Origin: Perkinsus olseni
Taxonomy: Eukaryota > Perkinsozoa > Perkinsida > Perkinsidae
Direction: 5' to 3'
Length of the DNA: 64,000 bases
Assembly: GCA_013115135.1 (NCBI GenBank)
Contig: JABANP010000209.1
Location: forward strand, 21,872 to 85,871
Part shown: positions 9,785 to 21,784 of the stretch, piece after piece
Layout of the letters: each line of letters starts with the position of its first letter
How positions within the stretch are numbered: the first letter of the stretch is position 1
Program-made: the position numbers and the translations under genes
Notes under the pieces: generated by a model
What the model was told of the DNA's origin: nothing
The model's input: only the letters and a program-made list of their open reading frames with translations
Database searches by the model: none

Positions 9785-12112
9785 GGTGCCCAGACTCCTG
9801 GCTCTTCGAGTGAGAGTTCTGGTAGCGCGAGTGCACCTCGCGCACACCAACTTCGCCGTCTCTCTGATTTCTACAGTGAAGACGAAGATGACGTCAGAGA
9901 CGTCAGCATTGACCTCGATCACGATGATGACGAGGCATTGCTTCCACTAGACGATGAGTTCGCTCATCGCAGTGATAGTGAGCTGGATGATAGAGATCCT
10001 CCTCAGCAAAAGGTTGGTGATACCCCTCACCAAGAGGGTGGTACTCCTCCTCGGAAAGGTAAAGCGCCTGAAAAGCGTAAGGTGGTTTTGGATGATACCA
10101 AGCCATCGCCTCTAGCCGGGACTTCCAAAGCTCGGCGGATGATCGAACTTCGTAAGAACGCCGTCAAGTTCAGCGGTGGTGCCGACGAAGATGTTGAAGA
10201 ATGGTTGGACAAGCTGGATATGATTGCCGGTCCTGAAGGTTTCAACCTTGACTACTATGACCAGGCTGTTCTCCTCAAGTTATCGGTCTCTGGTCCGGCG
10301 TATCAGGCTGCCAAGATGGTCCCGTGTGAGCAGAAGTCCATCGATCCTTCCAGGAAGCGGTACTTGGCCCGGCTACGATCCGAACTACGAAAGCGGTTTG
10401 GTTCGAGCCCTGACAAGGCTGCTGCCCGCTTGAGAAGTGTCAGCTTCAACGACTACACATCGGTTGATGAGTATGCTACTGCCGTGAGTCGCCTAGTGCG
10501 ACAGAGCTTTAGCAATATTCACAACAGATGCCAGGGTGAGATCATGAAGCTGTTCTTCTACAGTGGTCTACCACACGATCATCCAGCAAGCTCAGCCATC
10601 AAGCCGTTCTGCCTTGACCCTACCAAGTCTTATGAGCAAATCATTACTCGCGCGAGGCTATCATTTGATAACCTCAGTCAACCGCGAGTAGCCGCACCTG
10701 GTGTGCGAAGGTTTGACTTTAAGTCTGGCAAGGGCAAGGGTGGTAAAGGCGGTAAAGGCAAAGGAAAGAGAAGCCGTGAAGGAGGCCAATCGGTGAAGCG
10801 CTGTGAGTTTTGCAATAAGACCAATCACACGATTGAAACGTGTAGATTCCTTGCTAAAGCAAGAATGGCTTTGAAAGTAAGCAACCTCGGGAAGCGGTTT
10901 CATGTATTAGATTCTCCGATGCCGCTGTTACTTCAGACTGAGTATAATCTCATTTGCCTTGTCGATTCAGGATCAAGTGACTCAATCATAACTCGATCGG
11001 CATTAAGCAAGGTTGGTAGAGGTTGTAGTTCAGTTGAAGGTCACCAGGTTGCATTATCGACCATTAAAGGTCCTCAGTTGTGTACCATCGCAAAGATCCC
11101 TGCTACTGTGTTGAGTTGTAACAATGATATACGGAACACTATACCTGTATTAGTCGTTGATGCAGATCACATAGTACACGTGGGTGACTATAGAGTTGAT
11201 ATAATTCTAGGATGTGATTGGATAACGATGCACTCTCCTGTAGTATTCGAGAGCACGCATTACACTGAGCCTATAATAGCCGCTTCACCGGCATTAGCCT
11301 CTGGCGCAGATTCTCAGATTAGAATAGATGAACAAACTGGGAACAGAATCACAGCTACTATTGATGAACCTGATTTCATTGCTCGTAGACTGACTGATGG
11401 TGATGGTAAATCTGTTTGGCAAGTGGAATGGAAGTGGATTGATAATAAAGCTCCTCCAGGAGCATTCCGTCCTCCCACTTATGAAAAGCAGATGGAATCA
11501 CTGAGTCAATCACAGTTAGATACATGGCAAACGGAAATCAAAAATTGAGAATCTCAAGGCTTCATACAAGAGGTCAAAAGATCTGATTTGAAGGGAACAT
11601 TGACTCTAATGGGAGTCGCGCAAGAACACAAAATCACAACTCCTTGCCGTCCTGTTATAGACTTTAAGCCTCTAAATAATCAGATCCATTCATATCCCAA
11701 TTCGGGTGACCATGTTACCGTCGACGATACATTACGCCGATGGAGAGCGAACTATACACGTGATGGTAAATCGATAGATAGCTGGGTATTGATAGATATA
11801 AAGAAAGCATACCTTTGCGTACGCATGAGCCCTAAATGCGCGGCATATCAAGGCCTCATCATAAGAGATGAGAAAGGATCAACAAGATACATGCGATTGG
11901 ATCGCTTAGGATTTGGCATTAATATTGCTCCAAAAGTACTGAGAAGTATCATAAGATATATTCTCTGCGAGGAAGGTCTCGAAAGCCCGATAGATATGTT
12001 CGTAGATGATATGCGAGTACCAACTGAGCATGTAGATCAGTTGCGCGAAGCATTACATAGGAACGGGTTTCCAACAAAGACCCAGAGAGCAGTAGCTCAG
12101 CACGGATTTTAG
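9758..12112 (+). CDS. Gag-protease-RT polyprotein of nested Ty3-like element (in-frame TGA)
   Basis: The first ATG (9758) lies within the LTR. The N-terminal third is acidic, followed by a gag core. A Gly/Lys-rich linker and one CCHC knuckle (CEFCNKTNHTIETC, about 10803-10844) come next. The retroviral-type protease has the active site DSGSSDS (about 10964). A TGA at 11546-11548 then interrupts the frame. The same frame continues through RT with VIDFKPLNN, DIKKAY and the catalytic FVDDM (about 12000-12013) to TAG at 12110. Residues before and after the TGA align with the usual start of a Ty3 RT, so the stop is either leaky or a point mutation. After TAG the RT continues in another frame. The product would be the structural and enzymatic polyprotein of a virus-like particle. 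Confidence 0.85.
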
Positions 12113-13950
12113 GATTACAAATGACTGGTGCGAATAGATGGAAACGACGAAGTGATATCCAGCCCATTGCTGGCTTCACCTATCGTGATCTTCGTTCGTG
12201 GGTGGCCACGATAGCATCATCTCATTATCCTGTCCTAGGATGGCTCTCGCCAGCAGCCAGAGCGCTGGAGAGACTGAGTGTTATTGCCAATCCGAGCGCA
12301 ACTTCGCCCGATCCTTTGCCTGATGACATTGTGACGAAAGCACATAAATTGTACTCAGACATTGTACTACGAGGAGATCCAGCTACTGGATTCTTCCGAG
12401 TAGATCCCTCGCAGCCATGGTCTTTGTACACAGATGCTTCGGCGGACGCAATCGGTGCATGCTTATATTTTGGGTCGCAATTAGTCGAAGATAAATCTTG
12501 GCTACGAGCCACGAAAGACATTCGGCCTATCGATACAGTAGAGCTAGAAGCAGGCTTGAGAGGTCTGAACGACCTAACGGTTCCTTGGATAAGAGCCTTA
12601 GGAATTAAAACTGGTCTTGCACTTACAGTGTATGTCGATAACAAGCCAGTCCTAGGCCAACTTTCTAGGAAGAAACTCAGCCATTGGGTTGCATCCAAGG
12701 GTCTTGCATCAGGTGCAGCGGAGGTTAGGCTACAAATGATAGACGACCTCGTACAGCTGTATAAAATAGACGTAACGTTCAGATACATAGCCAGTGGTGA
12801 GAACCCTGCGGATGAACGATCACGAATACCTGATTATCTAAAATGGCCCAAACCATCAAGGCGTGAGTTGAAAGCGAAGCCTGAGTCTCATACTTTAGCA
12901 GCAGCTACTCGTTCCCATGAATGGCAGGACGTGAGTACGTGTGAGAATGGCTATCTGATTATCCCACCTGGTCACGTGAAACAATTTGTAGAAGATAATC
13001 ACGACCATGAAGGTGCAGAAGCTCTATATCAAAGACTTCGCAAATGGGTAAAATCAGAACCAGGGTTCCGAGCAATATGCCGAGAGGTTGTTGCTCAGTG
13101 TGACGTTTGTAAACGTGCCAAGGCACATCCGAACCAGAACACGGATGGACTAGATCCTGAGACAGGAAAGAAGAGGAAACGTGATGACGTTGAAAAACGC
13201 GCAACACGCAAGTCTTTCATTCCATTCAATAAAGTCCATATTGATGTAGTCGGAAACTACAGAGTTGTTTCTGGTAAGAAGTCATTCTTCGTCGTCACAC
13301 TAGTGGATAGTGCCACTGGATATGCTCTGGGCAAGGCCACGAAATCGGCGCCCGTGGGTGAAGACATAGAGGTTCTATTGAGCCATATGTTAGAGACCTT
13401 TCACACAACCCCTTTGGTTGTCTGGTCTGACTCCGGTGCGAATCTGGTTTCGAAACGAGTTGAGGCATTTCTGTTGAAACATGATATTTTACATTACACG
13501 ACTGCGAAGAATACTTCGCTGAGTAATGGAAAAGTAGAAAGGTTTCATAGAACACTCAACGAGTACCTCCGTACTCATGCCTCCCACGATGAAATTGGCT
13601 GGCCTGAATTCACCAGACTAGTCAAAAAGAGAGTGACGAAGTATAATACAACCCCTTACCATGGCGTGTCTGCGCATGAGAAGGTATTTAGGTTTTCACC
13701 TAACTGTGAACCTTACCGTCCAGTGCAGTCACGCGACGAGTGGGATGAACTTTGTCATGAAAACAAAGAAGAATGGGGACGAGGACTGGAACCCGGTACT
13801 TGTGTATTTTACCGGAATCCCAGACCGTCGAATAAACTCTCCGATCGCTGGTTGGATGCAGTGATTGAAGAACGAGTTGGCCCCAAGGCGTATAAGCTAG
13901 AAGGCCTGCCCGGCAAGTTCGACTTGAAGGATATCAAGCTGCTTAAGTGA
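12113..13950 (+). CDS. RNase H-integrase part of nested Ty3-like pol
   Basis: This is the continuation of pol in the frame of ATG 12121. In this frame the residues just upstream read ILGLQ, the conserved end of the RT palm, so ATG 12121 is probably not a real start. RNase H residues are D (YTDAS), E (ELEAGL), D (YVDNK) and D (ADERSR). The integrase zinc domain HHCC ends in CDVC (about 13099). The DDE triad is seen as HIDVVG, WSDSGANLV and KVERFHRTL. The C-terminus GPKAYKLEGLPG resembles the integrase tail rather than a clear chromodomain. A single extra T in the TTTT run at 12107-12110 would join this to the upstream frame. Confidence 0.88.
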
Positions 13951-13967
13951 AAAGAGAGAAGGGGACG

Positions 13968-14238
13968 AGTGGAGTGCAAAGTCTAGGCTAGTGAAGTATG
14001 TTCCACTTAAGCCATTTGGCCGCGTGGTTAACTTGTATACTTGCGAACCGAAAGACCCCGGGTTCAATCCCCAGGTCTGACTCATGCGCTATACTGTCTC
14101 CGGCTACAGCTGATAAAGCCAATAATCGATCAAGCTAAATTAGCTGTAACACCATTGATTGTACTACTGAAACGGTTAACTCAGTAATCTAGAGATTTCT
14201 TGTATTTCCTTATGTCCTCTCCCGCTTTGCGTTCAATT
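13968..14238 (+). repeat. 3' LTR of nested element
   Basis: Identical to 9514-9784 by direct reading, followed by the target duplication TAGGT at 14239. Confidence 0.9.
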
Positions 14239-14724
14239 TAGGTCTTGAGGATATTGACTGAGGAACCGCCTTGGGAGCCAGCGTAGGTCTCGAGGATACC
14301 GACTGAGGAACCGCCTTAGGAGTCAGCGCAGGTCTCGAGGATACCGACTGAGGAACCGCCTTAGGGGCCAGCGTAGGTCTCGAGGATACCGACTGAGGAA
14401 CCGCCTTAGGGGCCAGCGCAGGTCTCGAGGATACCGACTGAGGAACCGCCTTAGGAGTCAGCGCAGGTCTCGAGGATACCGACTGAGGAACCGCCTTAGG
14501 GGCCAGCGCAGGTCTCGAGGATACCGACTGAGGAACCGCCTTAGAGGGCCAGCGTAGGTCTCGAGGATACCGACTGAGGAACCGCCTTGGGAGCCAGCGT
14601 AGGTCTCGAGGATACCGACTGAGGAACCGCCTTAGGGGCCAGCGTAGGTCTCGAGGATACCGACTGAGGGGCCGCCTTAGGAGTCAGCGCAGGTCTCGAG
14701 GATACCGACTGAGGAACCGCCTTG
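14239..14724 (-). repeat. 45-bp minisatellite in integrase C-terminus
   Basis: About 10.7 tandem copies of a 45-bp unit. On the minus strand it encodes a 15-residue repeat (APKAVPQSVSSRPTL). The unit stays in frame for the first copies after the integrase. A unit with one extra base near 14541 then creates a stop. The nested element inserted in this array, and TAGGT is part of the unit. Confidence 0.9.
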
Positions 14725-16141
14725 GGGGGAGCAAAGGGCCCCAGAGACGATGGCACATCGATCGCAGTGTTACCAGGCGAGGGGGGCGGCCACTTCGGGG
14801 CGACTCGGGGGGGAGGAGGCAGTATGGTGATAGGAGGAAGGCCGTCCAAACTCCAGGGGCAAGGCGGTTCTGTAGGTTCGGTGTCCACGAAGTCGTTCTT
14901 GGGTACCTTGACTAAGTTGCCGACCCACGCTCGGAATCGAGAACCGTTTGGGCTGACAAGTACCGCAGTTGCCCGACCAGACTCAAGCTCGGCCACTTCG
15001 TAAGGACCTTGCACGCGAGAGGCAAGCTTGGAAGCAGAGGAGGCACTGGTGAGGTGATACACCTTATCTTGAACTTTAAGGTCGCACTCTCGTCCTTGAT
15101 CGGCCAACACCCTCGCACGTGAAGTCGCTCGGTAGGTGCACCAATGCTGGAGGTAGTCCAACAGCTTCAGCCGATACGATGCCCTAGCTTCGTTACGGAG
15201 GTGATGTGCTTCTTGTGGGCTCGAAAACGATGCCATCTTGTTGATGATATCGTCAGATGAGGGGTCCCCGCCGTAGTAAGCCGACTCGGAGAAATACGGG
15301 AAAGCCAACATTCTTGGTGATAGCCAGGTCGACGAGTCGTAAGGGCTTCCGTTGAGAACGTCGATACATTCGAACACCAAGGTATGCCAAGGCTTTCTTG
15401 AAGAGGATGTCTCACCATAGTCGCCGCTGTCGTTGATGCAGGCCCGTAAGCACCGAGTCACCTCGCGGTGGCCTCGCTCCCAGAGACAAAGGAGAGGGCT
15501 ATAGATTGGCGCGAAGCAATGGACTATATGCTTACTACGACACCATCTCTGCGTAAGGGTGGCGACGAACTTGGCATCGTTATCTGAGCATATAATGCTC
15601 GGATAAATAGACCCGCTGAAAGTGGCTTCAAGGCACTCGCACACAGCACTTGCCGTTACTGCGCCTCTGATGGCGCAGCCCTTGAGGAACCCTGTGGCCA
15701 TGCAGGTTATCAGGAGCATAGCAGATACATCGTTCTGCAGTTGCTGTCGATGTGCTTGACCGTCCGACCGTAAGCCTGGTAAGTAGAGGTCGATGCCGAC
15801 GACCATGAAGGGCCGCAGGCTTTGCACGTTTCGGGAACCAGCCGAGGACCGAAATGTGCGAAGGGCGTGGGCCCGTGTGCAAGGCAAACAAGTCGCCAAA
15901 GCAGATCTCACAGTCGCTTCCATCCTTTTCCAGAAGTACTCCAGTGATAACCGGGCTGCAAGCTTCTTGGTGCCAAGATGGTTCCACTGCACATGTCTGG
16001 TGACGATCAGACGATAGGCAAGCTTCCGACCAGCACCGGATGCGATGAGCACTCGCTGCTTGACAGTGTCACCGACTGGAGTCTGCAGCACGATGCGGAA
16101 GAGCCGGTCCCTCTCATCTAGCAACACTCGCAGCTGAGCAG
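14541..16141 (-). CDS. Integrase region of BEL/Pao-like pol
   Basis: Minus-strand frame, open from the GT-AG-like border at 16141 to the stop at 14541. It starts in the linker after RNase H (AAQLRVLLDERDRLF). It contains the HHCC zinc domain (HVQWNH...CLPC) and the catalytic DDE core: D in VVGIDLYLPG, D in CSDNDAKFV and E in WERGHREVTRCL. A C-terminal domain and the 15-residue repeat follow. The function is insertion of element cDNA. There is no start codon of its own, so it must be expressed with the RT-RNase H frame at 18396-21774. Confidence 0.85.
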
Positions 16142-18395
16142 CTAGAAGTGTAACACAAGGTCCGGGGATATTGGACTGGGATGGAGAGGGTGTGAACGGG
16201 CGATACGCTTAGTCTCGTACAATGAGCGGTCCACAGGGCAATAGAACATATCGCTGGGTCGTGGACTTGAGGGACATGCGCGGGGGAGGTCAGGCAGGGG
16301 TAGAAGGACAGAGGATGAGGAACGCGCGATGACGATGTGGAGGGTTTGTGCGGCCCGGGCAGCTCTCCGATGGAGAAGGCTGCCCGGGCCGCACCATTGC
16401 CGTTGTGACTTTGTGGTTGAGCATTGCCTCAGCAGGTTGCGTGGTTAAGGGAACTTAATTGTACGCGTCATTCGTACCAGCAAACATGTCATGCCCATCT
16501 TGCGGAGAAAACCGATAGGCGACAAATGCGACGCAGTACCTCATAACTCAACCAGCAACTGTTTGACCGAAGCACCTGCTGTGCCTGCGTTCCGTTTCGT
16601 AGTAATGGTACATGGCAGGGACTTATTCGTAAGTCGGAAGCATCCAGCAATCAGAGCTGTACGGAGGGCTACTAACAGAGTCGAGTTCGGAACCCAAACA
16701 CCGAAGCCCAACCCGGCTGATGGCGTGCGCTTTGTTGTTCATGTTAGCGCGCGCCCCCAAACACGATTTTCGCAGTTAGCGCTGCATCCAACGCGATTCA
16801 GTCTCCCAGACAGTAGGATGTGGATCTAATTGCCGTTGGGGATATTCGTGCGAATTTTCGTGCGAAATACGTCTTATTTGAGGCTTGCACGGCGTGCGGA
16901 CGAAAATTGTGAAACGTGCACCATTTTGGCAGCGGAGCGTAGTTCTGTCTCTTTTGTGCGCCACGTCACCTGAATTTTCCATGAGAAATGGTTGGTCTGT
17001 GGTGTGGATGTTTTCGTTTGACATGAGCCTTTACAGGATTACTCATGTGCATGGTAGGAGTACTCGTGCACAGTTTGAGAAAATTTCATAGGCTAATTTC
17101 GAAAATCGCTCCGATTCGATGCAGATGTAATATGGTTGTTTCCGGTGGCAGAGACCACCCGCGCTCGCCCTAGGCCCTCGCGGGGCCCTTCCCGCTCGGG
17201 CTAACATTTGTGAGGTACCCCGCATGGAACTCGCCCTCCGTTCACCCAGAGGCTTCGGGAGGGTTCAAGCTTGACGCCTGCCCTTGAACTTGCCGAATTG
17301 TGAAGACGCAAAATAGTTGAAAGGAGAGACTGAAGAGCGTAGAGAGGCCTACCTGCACTGCCTCGAAGACGCAGTCGCGCAAACCAATAATACTTCCATT
17401 GTTATCAGAACAAATAGACCCACTCAAAATGCACGCCGATACTCCATAACTATTACTCTAAAAGTAATGAAGCGGCCAGCGGCCGATTGCGAGAATTATG
17501 TAACAAAAAAACTTTGTTGAAGTACGAAAATCGAAACGATGGTTCTCCCTTCGGGCGAGGCTGACGCCTCGACGAACCATCTCGTCATTTCTTGCTGGCA
17601 AGAAGATGCTGCAGCTCGCTTATAAGTCGTTTGAAAGCTCCAAGCTAAGACCACGTGCAGGTGAGATCCACGTAGTGGGCCAGTAGGCAGATATATAGCG
17701 AACTTGCGCTCAAAATTAGCACTCGAAGAACATGCGAGCGAGGAATTGTCAGAGCTGCTTGGAGCAGCCTGCTTCGAACCAGGGAAGCAGCTGCATAATA
17801 CATCGGCGTATGGTCAGTGTTTTAAAATAGGTGGGATAGGAGCAAAAACAAAGTAAACATGACATAGTGAAGAGAACCTTCGATTGTTAGGACCCCAGAG
17901 GAAGTATGCACAACAGCACGTATCGCGAAAAAAGGTCGTCGCCGCGGCGGGAATGAGCGAGGTCTTCCTGCACGCGGGAAATTAGAACTTTGTGACACGA
18001 GGCGTGCGCTATATGCAGAGCAGTTTGTGCGTCGCAATGCGCACAATGTGCGACGCCGTGACGCAGCGGCGCGCGCTTTTTGAGCAAAGAAATGCAAGTG
18101 CGCAAGCGGAGGAGACGTGACAGGAACCATGGTTTGTGGTTAATGTGAGTGTCAAAACATTTCGATTCGCATCGGGATAGTAGGAATAAACTTTGACGGA
18201 CCATATTGAATGATTTGGAAGGTTTGAATAAATTGTAATGGGTAGGAGCAAAGATAATATATAGGAACGGGGGGCCTAAGCACGATAGGTTCCGGCCAGG
18301 AATGCCCGGAAGTTGTTTCTAGCGCTCGCCCTAAATTAGGACCCTCCCCCAATTGGCTCGCGGAGGTCTTTGACTCCAATTGTGGATGTGTTCAC
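16142..18395 (-). other. 2.25-kb GT...AG-bounded interruption of outer pol
   Basis: On the minus strand the RT-RNase H frame reaches CFLL and meets GTGAAC at 18395. The integrase frame resumes after CTTCTAG at 16142. Exact removal joins CFLL to AAQLRVLL in frame. Inside there are only short frames without family signatures, and a strong hairpin at 16348-16394. It may be an intron, or an insertion that happens to have these borders. No target duplication is visible. Confidence 0.5.
16348..16394. repeat. Perfect 16-bp GC-rich hairpin
   Basis: GTGCGGCCCGGGCAGC (16348-16363) is repeated inverted at 16379-16394 with a 15-nt loop. The stem is uninterrupted. It lies inside the segment that splits the outer pol. 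Confidence 0.9.
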
Positions 18396-21300
18396 CAAGG
18401 AGGAAACAGGAAGAGGCTCGACGGATCCTTTCGACCGAAAAGGGCGGACGCACGGTCCCATCACGTAGAAATGCCGCGATAGCGCCGTAGAATGCATCTT
18501 GCTCGACCAGCTTCTGCAACTCCACGTCGATGCCGGCTTCTTCCTCCCGAGTCATGACGGGGAGGCGGTCGTCCTGCCGAAAGGGCGGCGGCATAGGTCC
18601 AGGCCGGGCCTGCACCTGAGTAGTAGCAACAGACAGAAGCGCAGAGTCCGCGGTCTCGAACAAGTCCACGGTCTCATCTTGGTACCAGCTCGAGGACGCC
18701 GCCGAGGGGTCATTGTCGAAAGACTCAGTCGCAGTTGGGGGCACATAGCGGGGTTTATCGGAAGGCCTATCCAGCAAGAGCTCCAGTAGACGAAGTTGAG
18801 ACTTGGTCGGGGAAGTAGGGATGCACCTCGAAGCACTGTCGGCTAGGTTCAAGGCCGACGGTACGTGTAATACCGTCACCGGGACGACACACCGCAATAA
18901 GTAGTCACGGATACGAATCAACCTGGTGAGATCGCCTTCCGAGAAGCGGTGCTTGCCTTTCTTGCCGATGTGTAGGGCCGCCTCTTCCCTGCTCCTGCTC
19001 GAGAGCCAGGATAGTCTTTGAATGTTTATGAGGTTGTCGCTCAAGATGTAGATCTCCACATTGTGATGAATGTCCAAAGAGAGAGTCGTACACAGGTAAA
19101 GAGCTTCAGCAGCACCTTGGACCAGTGCATGCAATTCCTTGCGGGGAATGGTGGCCTCCATTGTATTAACCGAAGTCGAGGCCCGCCGAGCGACGGGAAA
19201 CATCCCTCCTCTCGCCCTCAGCCTAGGGCTGAGGGGAAGGCCCGAGAGCCTGGTACGGGTGTCGGTAGCCCACGCAACCCCACTCGCATCACAGCTGATG
19301 ATGATACGGCAAGGAGTGTCGCAGAAGGGTCCAGAGTGGACGGGGATATACCGCGGCGTCGGTGCGGCTGTTCTCGCCATCTGAAGCCAGGCGTTAGCCT
19401 CATTGATCAGCTCGGTAGGAACTGAGCGGTGCCAGGACTCGTCTACGGTAACCCCAGGGGCGTTAGCGGCGATGACCACCTTCCGCCAAATAGCTCGAGC
19501 GTACATACTCAGCTCGATGTGACGGCCCAAAGGGTCATAGTGTGAGGCCAGGCATTTGCTCAAGTCTCTCTTAGTGGCGCCACAGCAGAGGTCCGGAACA
19601 TCGATAGTTGTACATAGACGGTCGTCCCGAAGCCTGTACCCCAACAAAGGTGCATCAACGTCCTCCTGCCAGGACTCATTCTCCTTGCCATCAGCATAGG
19701 TAAATCCCCGAAATTCCGCAACCCCTGTGGAGATGGACTTGGACCACAGCAGCTGCCGAACGTGGTGGAGCCCCCAGGACCAGTCGTCGACGTAGTCACG
19801 CCATCCCAAATCACGAGGAATAGTGGACGAGAGTGCACCGAGGATATCCGGGGAGTCCGAGAAGGCTGCTACGAGTACGGGCCGTGCGTAGTCGAAGTCG
19901 GGAGCTTTGTAGATATCAGGCAACGTTCTCGGAGCAAACCCGTCTAGATCCGTGGTGGCGAAGGAGGGTACTAGCCTTGTATGCAGGTCTCGGCTCTCGA
20001 GGGCGATGCATGCCGTCGAGAGTTCGAGGCCGCCTGGGCTGGGAGAGGCACCGAAGGGCATGGCACACCACACAACCAGAATGTAATGACCCGTGTCCGG
20101 ACACTTCAGTATAGTGCAGCACAAGCCAGATGATCTCGACGTCAGTAGGACTTGGTTGAAGGCCTTGGCCAAGTCGGCCACCACCGGCTGCGTGCAGACG
20201 AAGGTCAAGTAATGTAGCAAATCCCATCTCGTACTGTTGGGCTTCACCAGGGCTTTATTGACCTCTCGACAGTCGTAGACTATCCTACAAGGGGTGCTCT
20301 GGCTGCTCGTTTTGATGACGAACTGACTGGGGCTGAAGACCGGATGATGCCTCCGCAGCCAGTCTCCTTGAGAGAGATGAGTATCCTTTATCAGACTGTT
20401 GTTGCGATAGAGATGGGAGATCGCCTGTGGTGAAGGAGGGCGAGATAAGGACCGGAGAGTCATGGTGCTGACGTAGCCCGAGCTAGTGAGCTTCAGAAAG
20501 GCATCTCTGATGAGGCGGAGCTCGGTTGGCGTTTTGCGGTTGGTAGACCTTCTGGCTCTTGCCACTGTCGGCCCCCAACCAGAGCCTCCCAATAACTCCA
20601 GCTTCTCTGATTGAAAGTCGACGGCGTACCTCCCTGACCTGGTTGGCTCGATCTGAATGGCATCTGCGGGGGTCACTGCGCTAAGCTCACAACCTGGCCC
20701 ATGCGCCAGAGCTGCTAGATGTGATGGTGGAAGATTACCATCCTCGTCGAGTGAAGAGTCATTGACGTCGACATGTCGAGGGGGTGAATAGGACAAATCA
20801 CCATCACCATCACCGGCACTGGCAGCTCGAGCGGTCCCAGACAAGTCGGCGGGGTTGGCGTCGGAGGCGATCATGGTGAGCGGGGCGCCATAAGGCTGGG
20901 GGCGGTGAGAAAGCTGTGGAGTGCCACCGTCCGAGTTAGGAATGGCTAGGTAGCCGGGAACGTAAGCAGCTTGGCCATGGGCGGCCTGTTGCTGGGATGA
21001 CCTACCGCGGGGGTCAGCGGCAATAGCGTGGACCGAAGGGAGGCCACCATTGTCGGCGAAGGTGATGGTGTTAACCGCAGGGGCCTTGGTATGGTTATAG
21101 GATTCCTGGTCGAGGCCCGGACCGTTCAGCTCGACCTGTGGGCTTGTGATGAGACCGTAGGGGTTCTTTCGAGTGCCACCGTTGGCGCCGAGGTCATTCG
21201 TGCCTCCCGAGACGGCAGAGTATTCAGGAGTCTGCTGAGGCAGGTTACCGCCGTGGCTACAAAGAGAGGTACCGACTGACTTGATGTTGTCGCTTACGGT

Positions 21301-21774
21301 AGCTAGAGGCACCGTCGGCAGTTTGGGAGAGATGCTGGGGCATACGGAATCATCACCACTGTGCGTCTTCGGAGGGGTGGTCATGGGCAGATCCAGTAGG
21401 GATAGCTCGTTTACAGGCTGAGGTTCTGGAGTAGTTCTTGATCTAGAAGCCGCCACCTGGTCCGATGGATCCTGGGAAGCTGAGTCCGCGTGGTTCGCCG
21501 CGTCAACCTGGACAGTGCCCGTGTCGCCGGGGAGGAGCTGCGCGGTCTGGGCCGCGGCACCAGTAGGTAGTGCCATGGTACCATCTATAACGCCAGTAGC
21601 AAGCATCGCGGGATCATTCACGCCTCGGATAGATAGCAACGTGACGTTGTTCACGGGGTTGTTAGCAGGAACTGCCGACTGCGGCTGTCCGGGCAGCACC
21701 TGATGCTCGGCTGAGGTCGATGGTGTAAACCTGGGGGAGCGTCTGAGCTCCCGAGATGGTAGGAAGTTGGCCAT
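18396..21774 (-). CDS. BEL/Pao-like polyprotein: N-terminal region, RT and RNase H
   Basis: ATG at 21774 lies only 11 bp inside the LTR. The first 400 or so residues are Ser/Pro/Gly-rich with no zinc knuckle and no DTG/DSG protease that I can see. RT follows, with RIVYDCREVNKAL, VVADLAKAFNQV, a FGASPSP motif and the catalytic YVDDW. A Pao-type segment (TKRDLSKCLASHYDPLG) comes next, and then RNase H with D (SCDASG), E (RKELHAL), D (LSDNLINI) and D (LADSASR). The frame ends at the GT border at 18395 after ERIRRASSCFLL. Reading through gives a stop at 18331. The role is reverse transcription of the element RNA. The absence of a recognisable gag is odd for an element with such young LTRs. Confidence 0.82.
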
Positions 21775-21784
21775 CCCGGTAGAA

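Larger units (their letters stand above)
9514..14238 (+). mobile_element. Ty3-like LTR retrotransposon nested in the outer element
   Basis: Two 271-bp LTRs (9514-9784 and 13968-14238) appear identical over their length and are flanked by the 5-bp duplication TAGGT (9509-9513 and 14239-14243). Internal order is gag with zinc knuckle, protease, RT, RNase H and integrase, which is the Ty3/gypsy (Metaviridae) order. One in-frame TGA and one 1-nt frame change interrupt the polyprotein. It is inserted in the minisatellite of the minus-strand outer element, so it is the younger of the two. Confidence 0.9.

Noticed and set aside
14239..14724. 45-bp repeats as a CRISPR array
   Set aside because: Units are contiguous without unique spacers and encode an in-frame peptide repeat on the minus strand.
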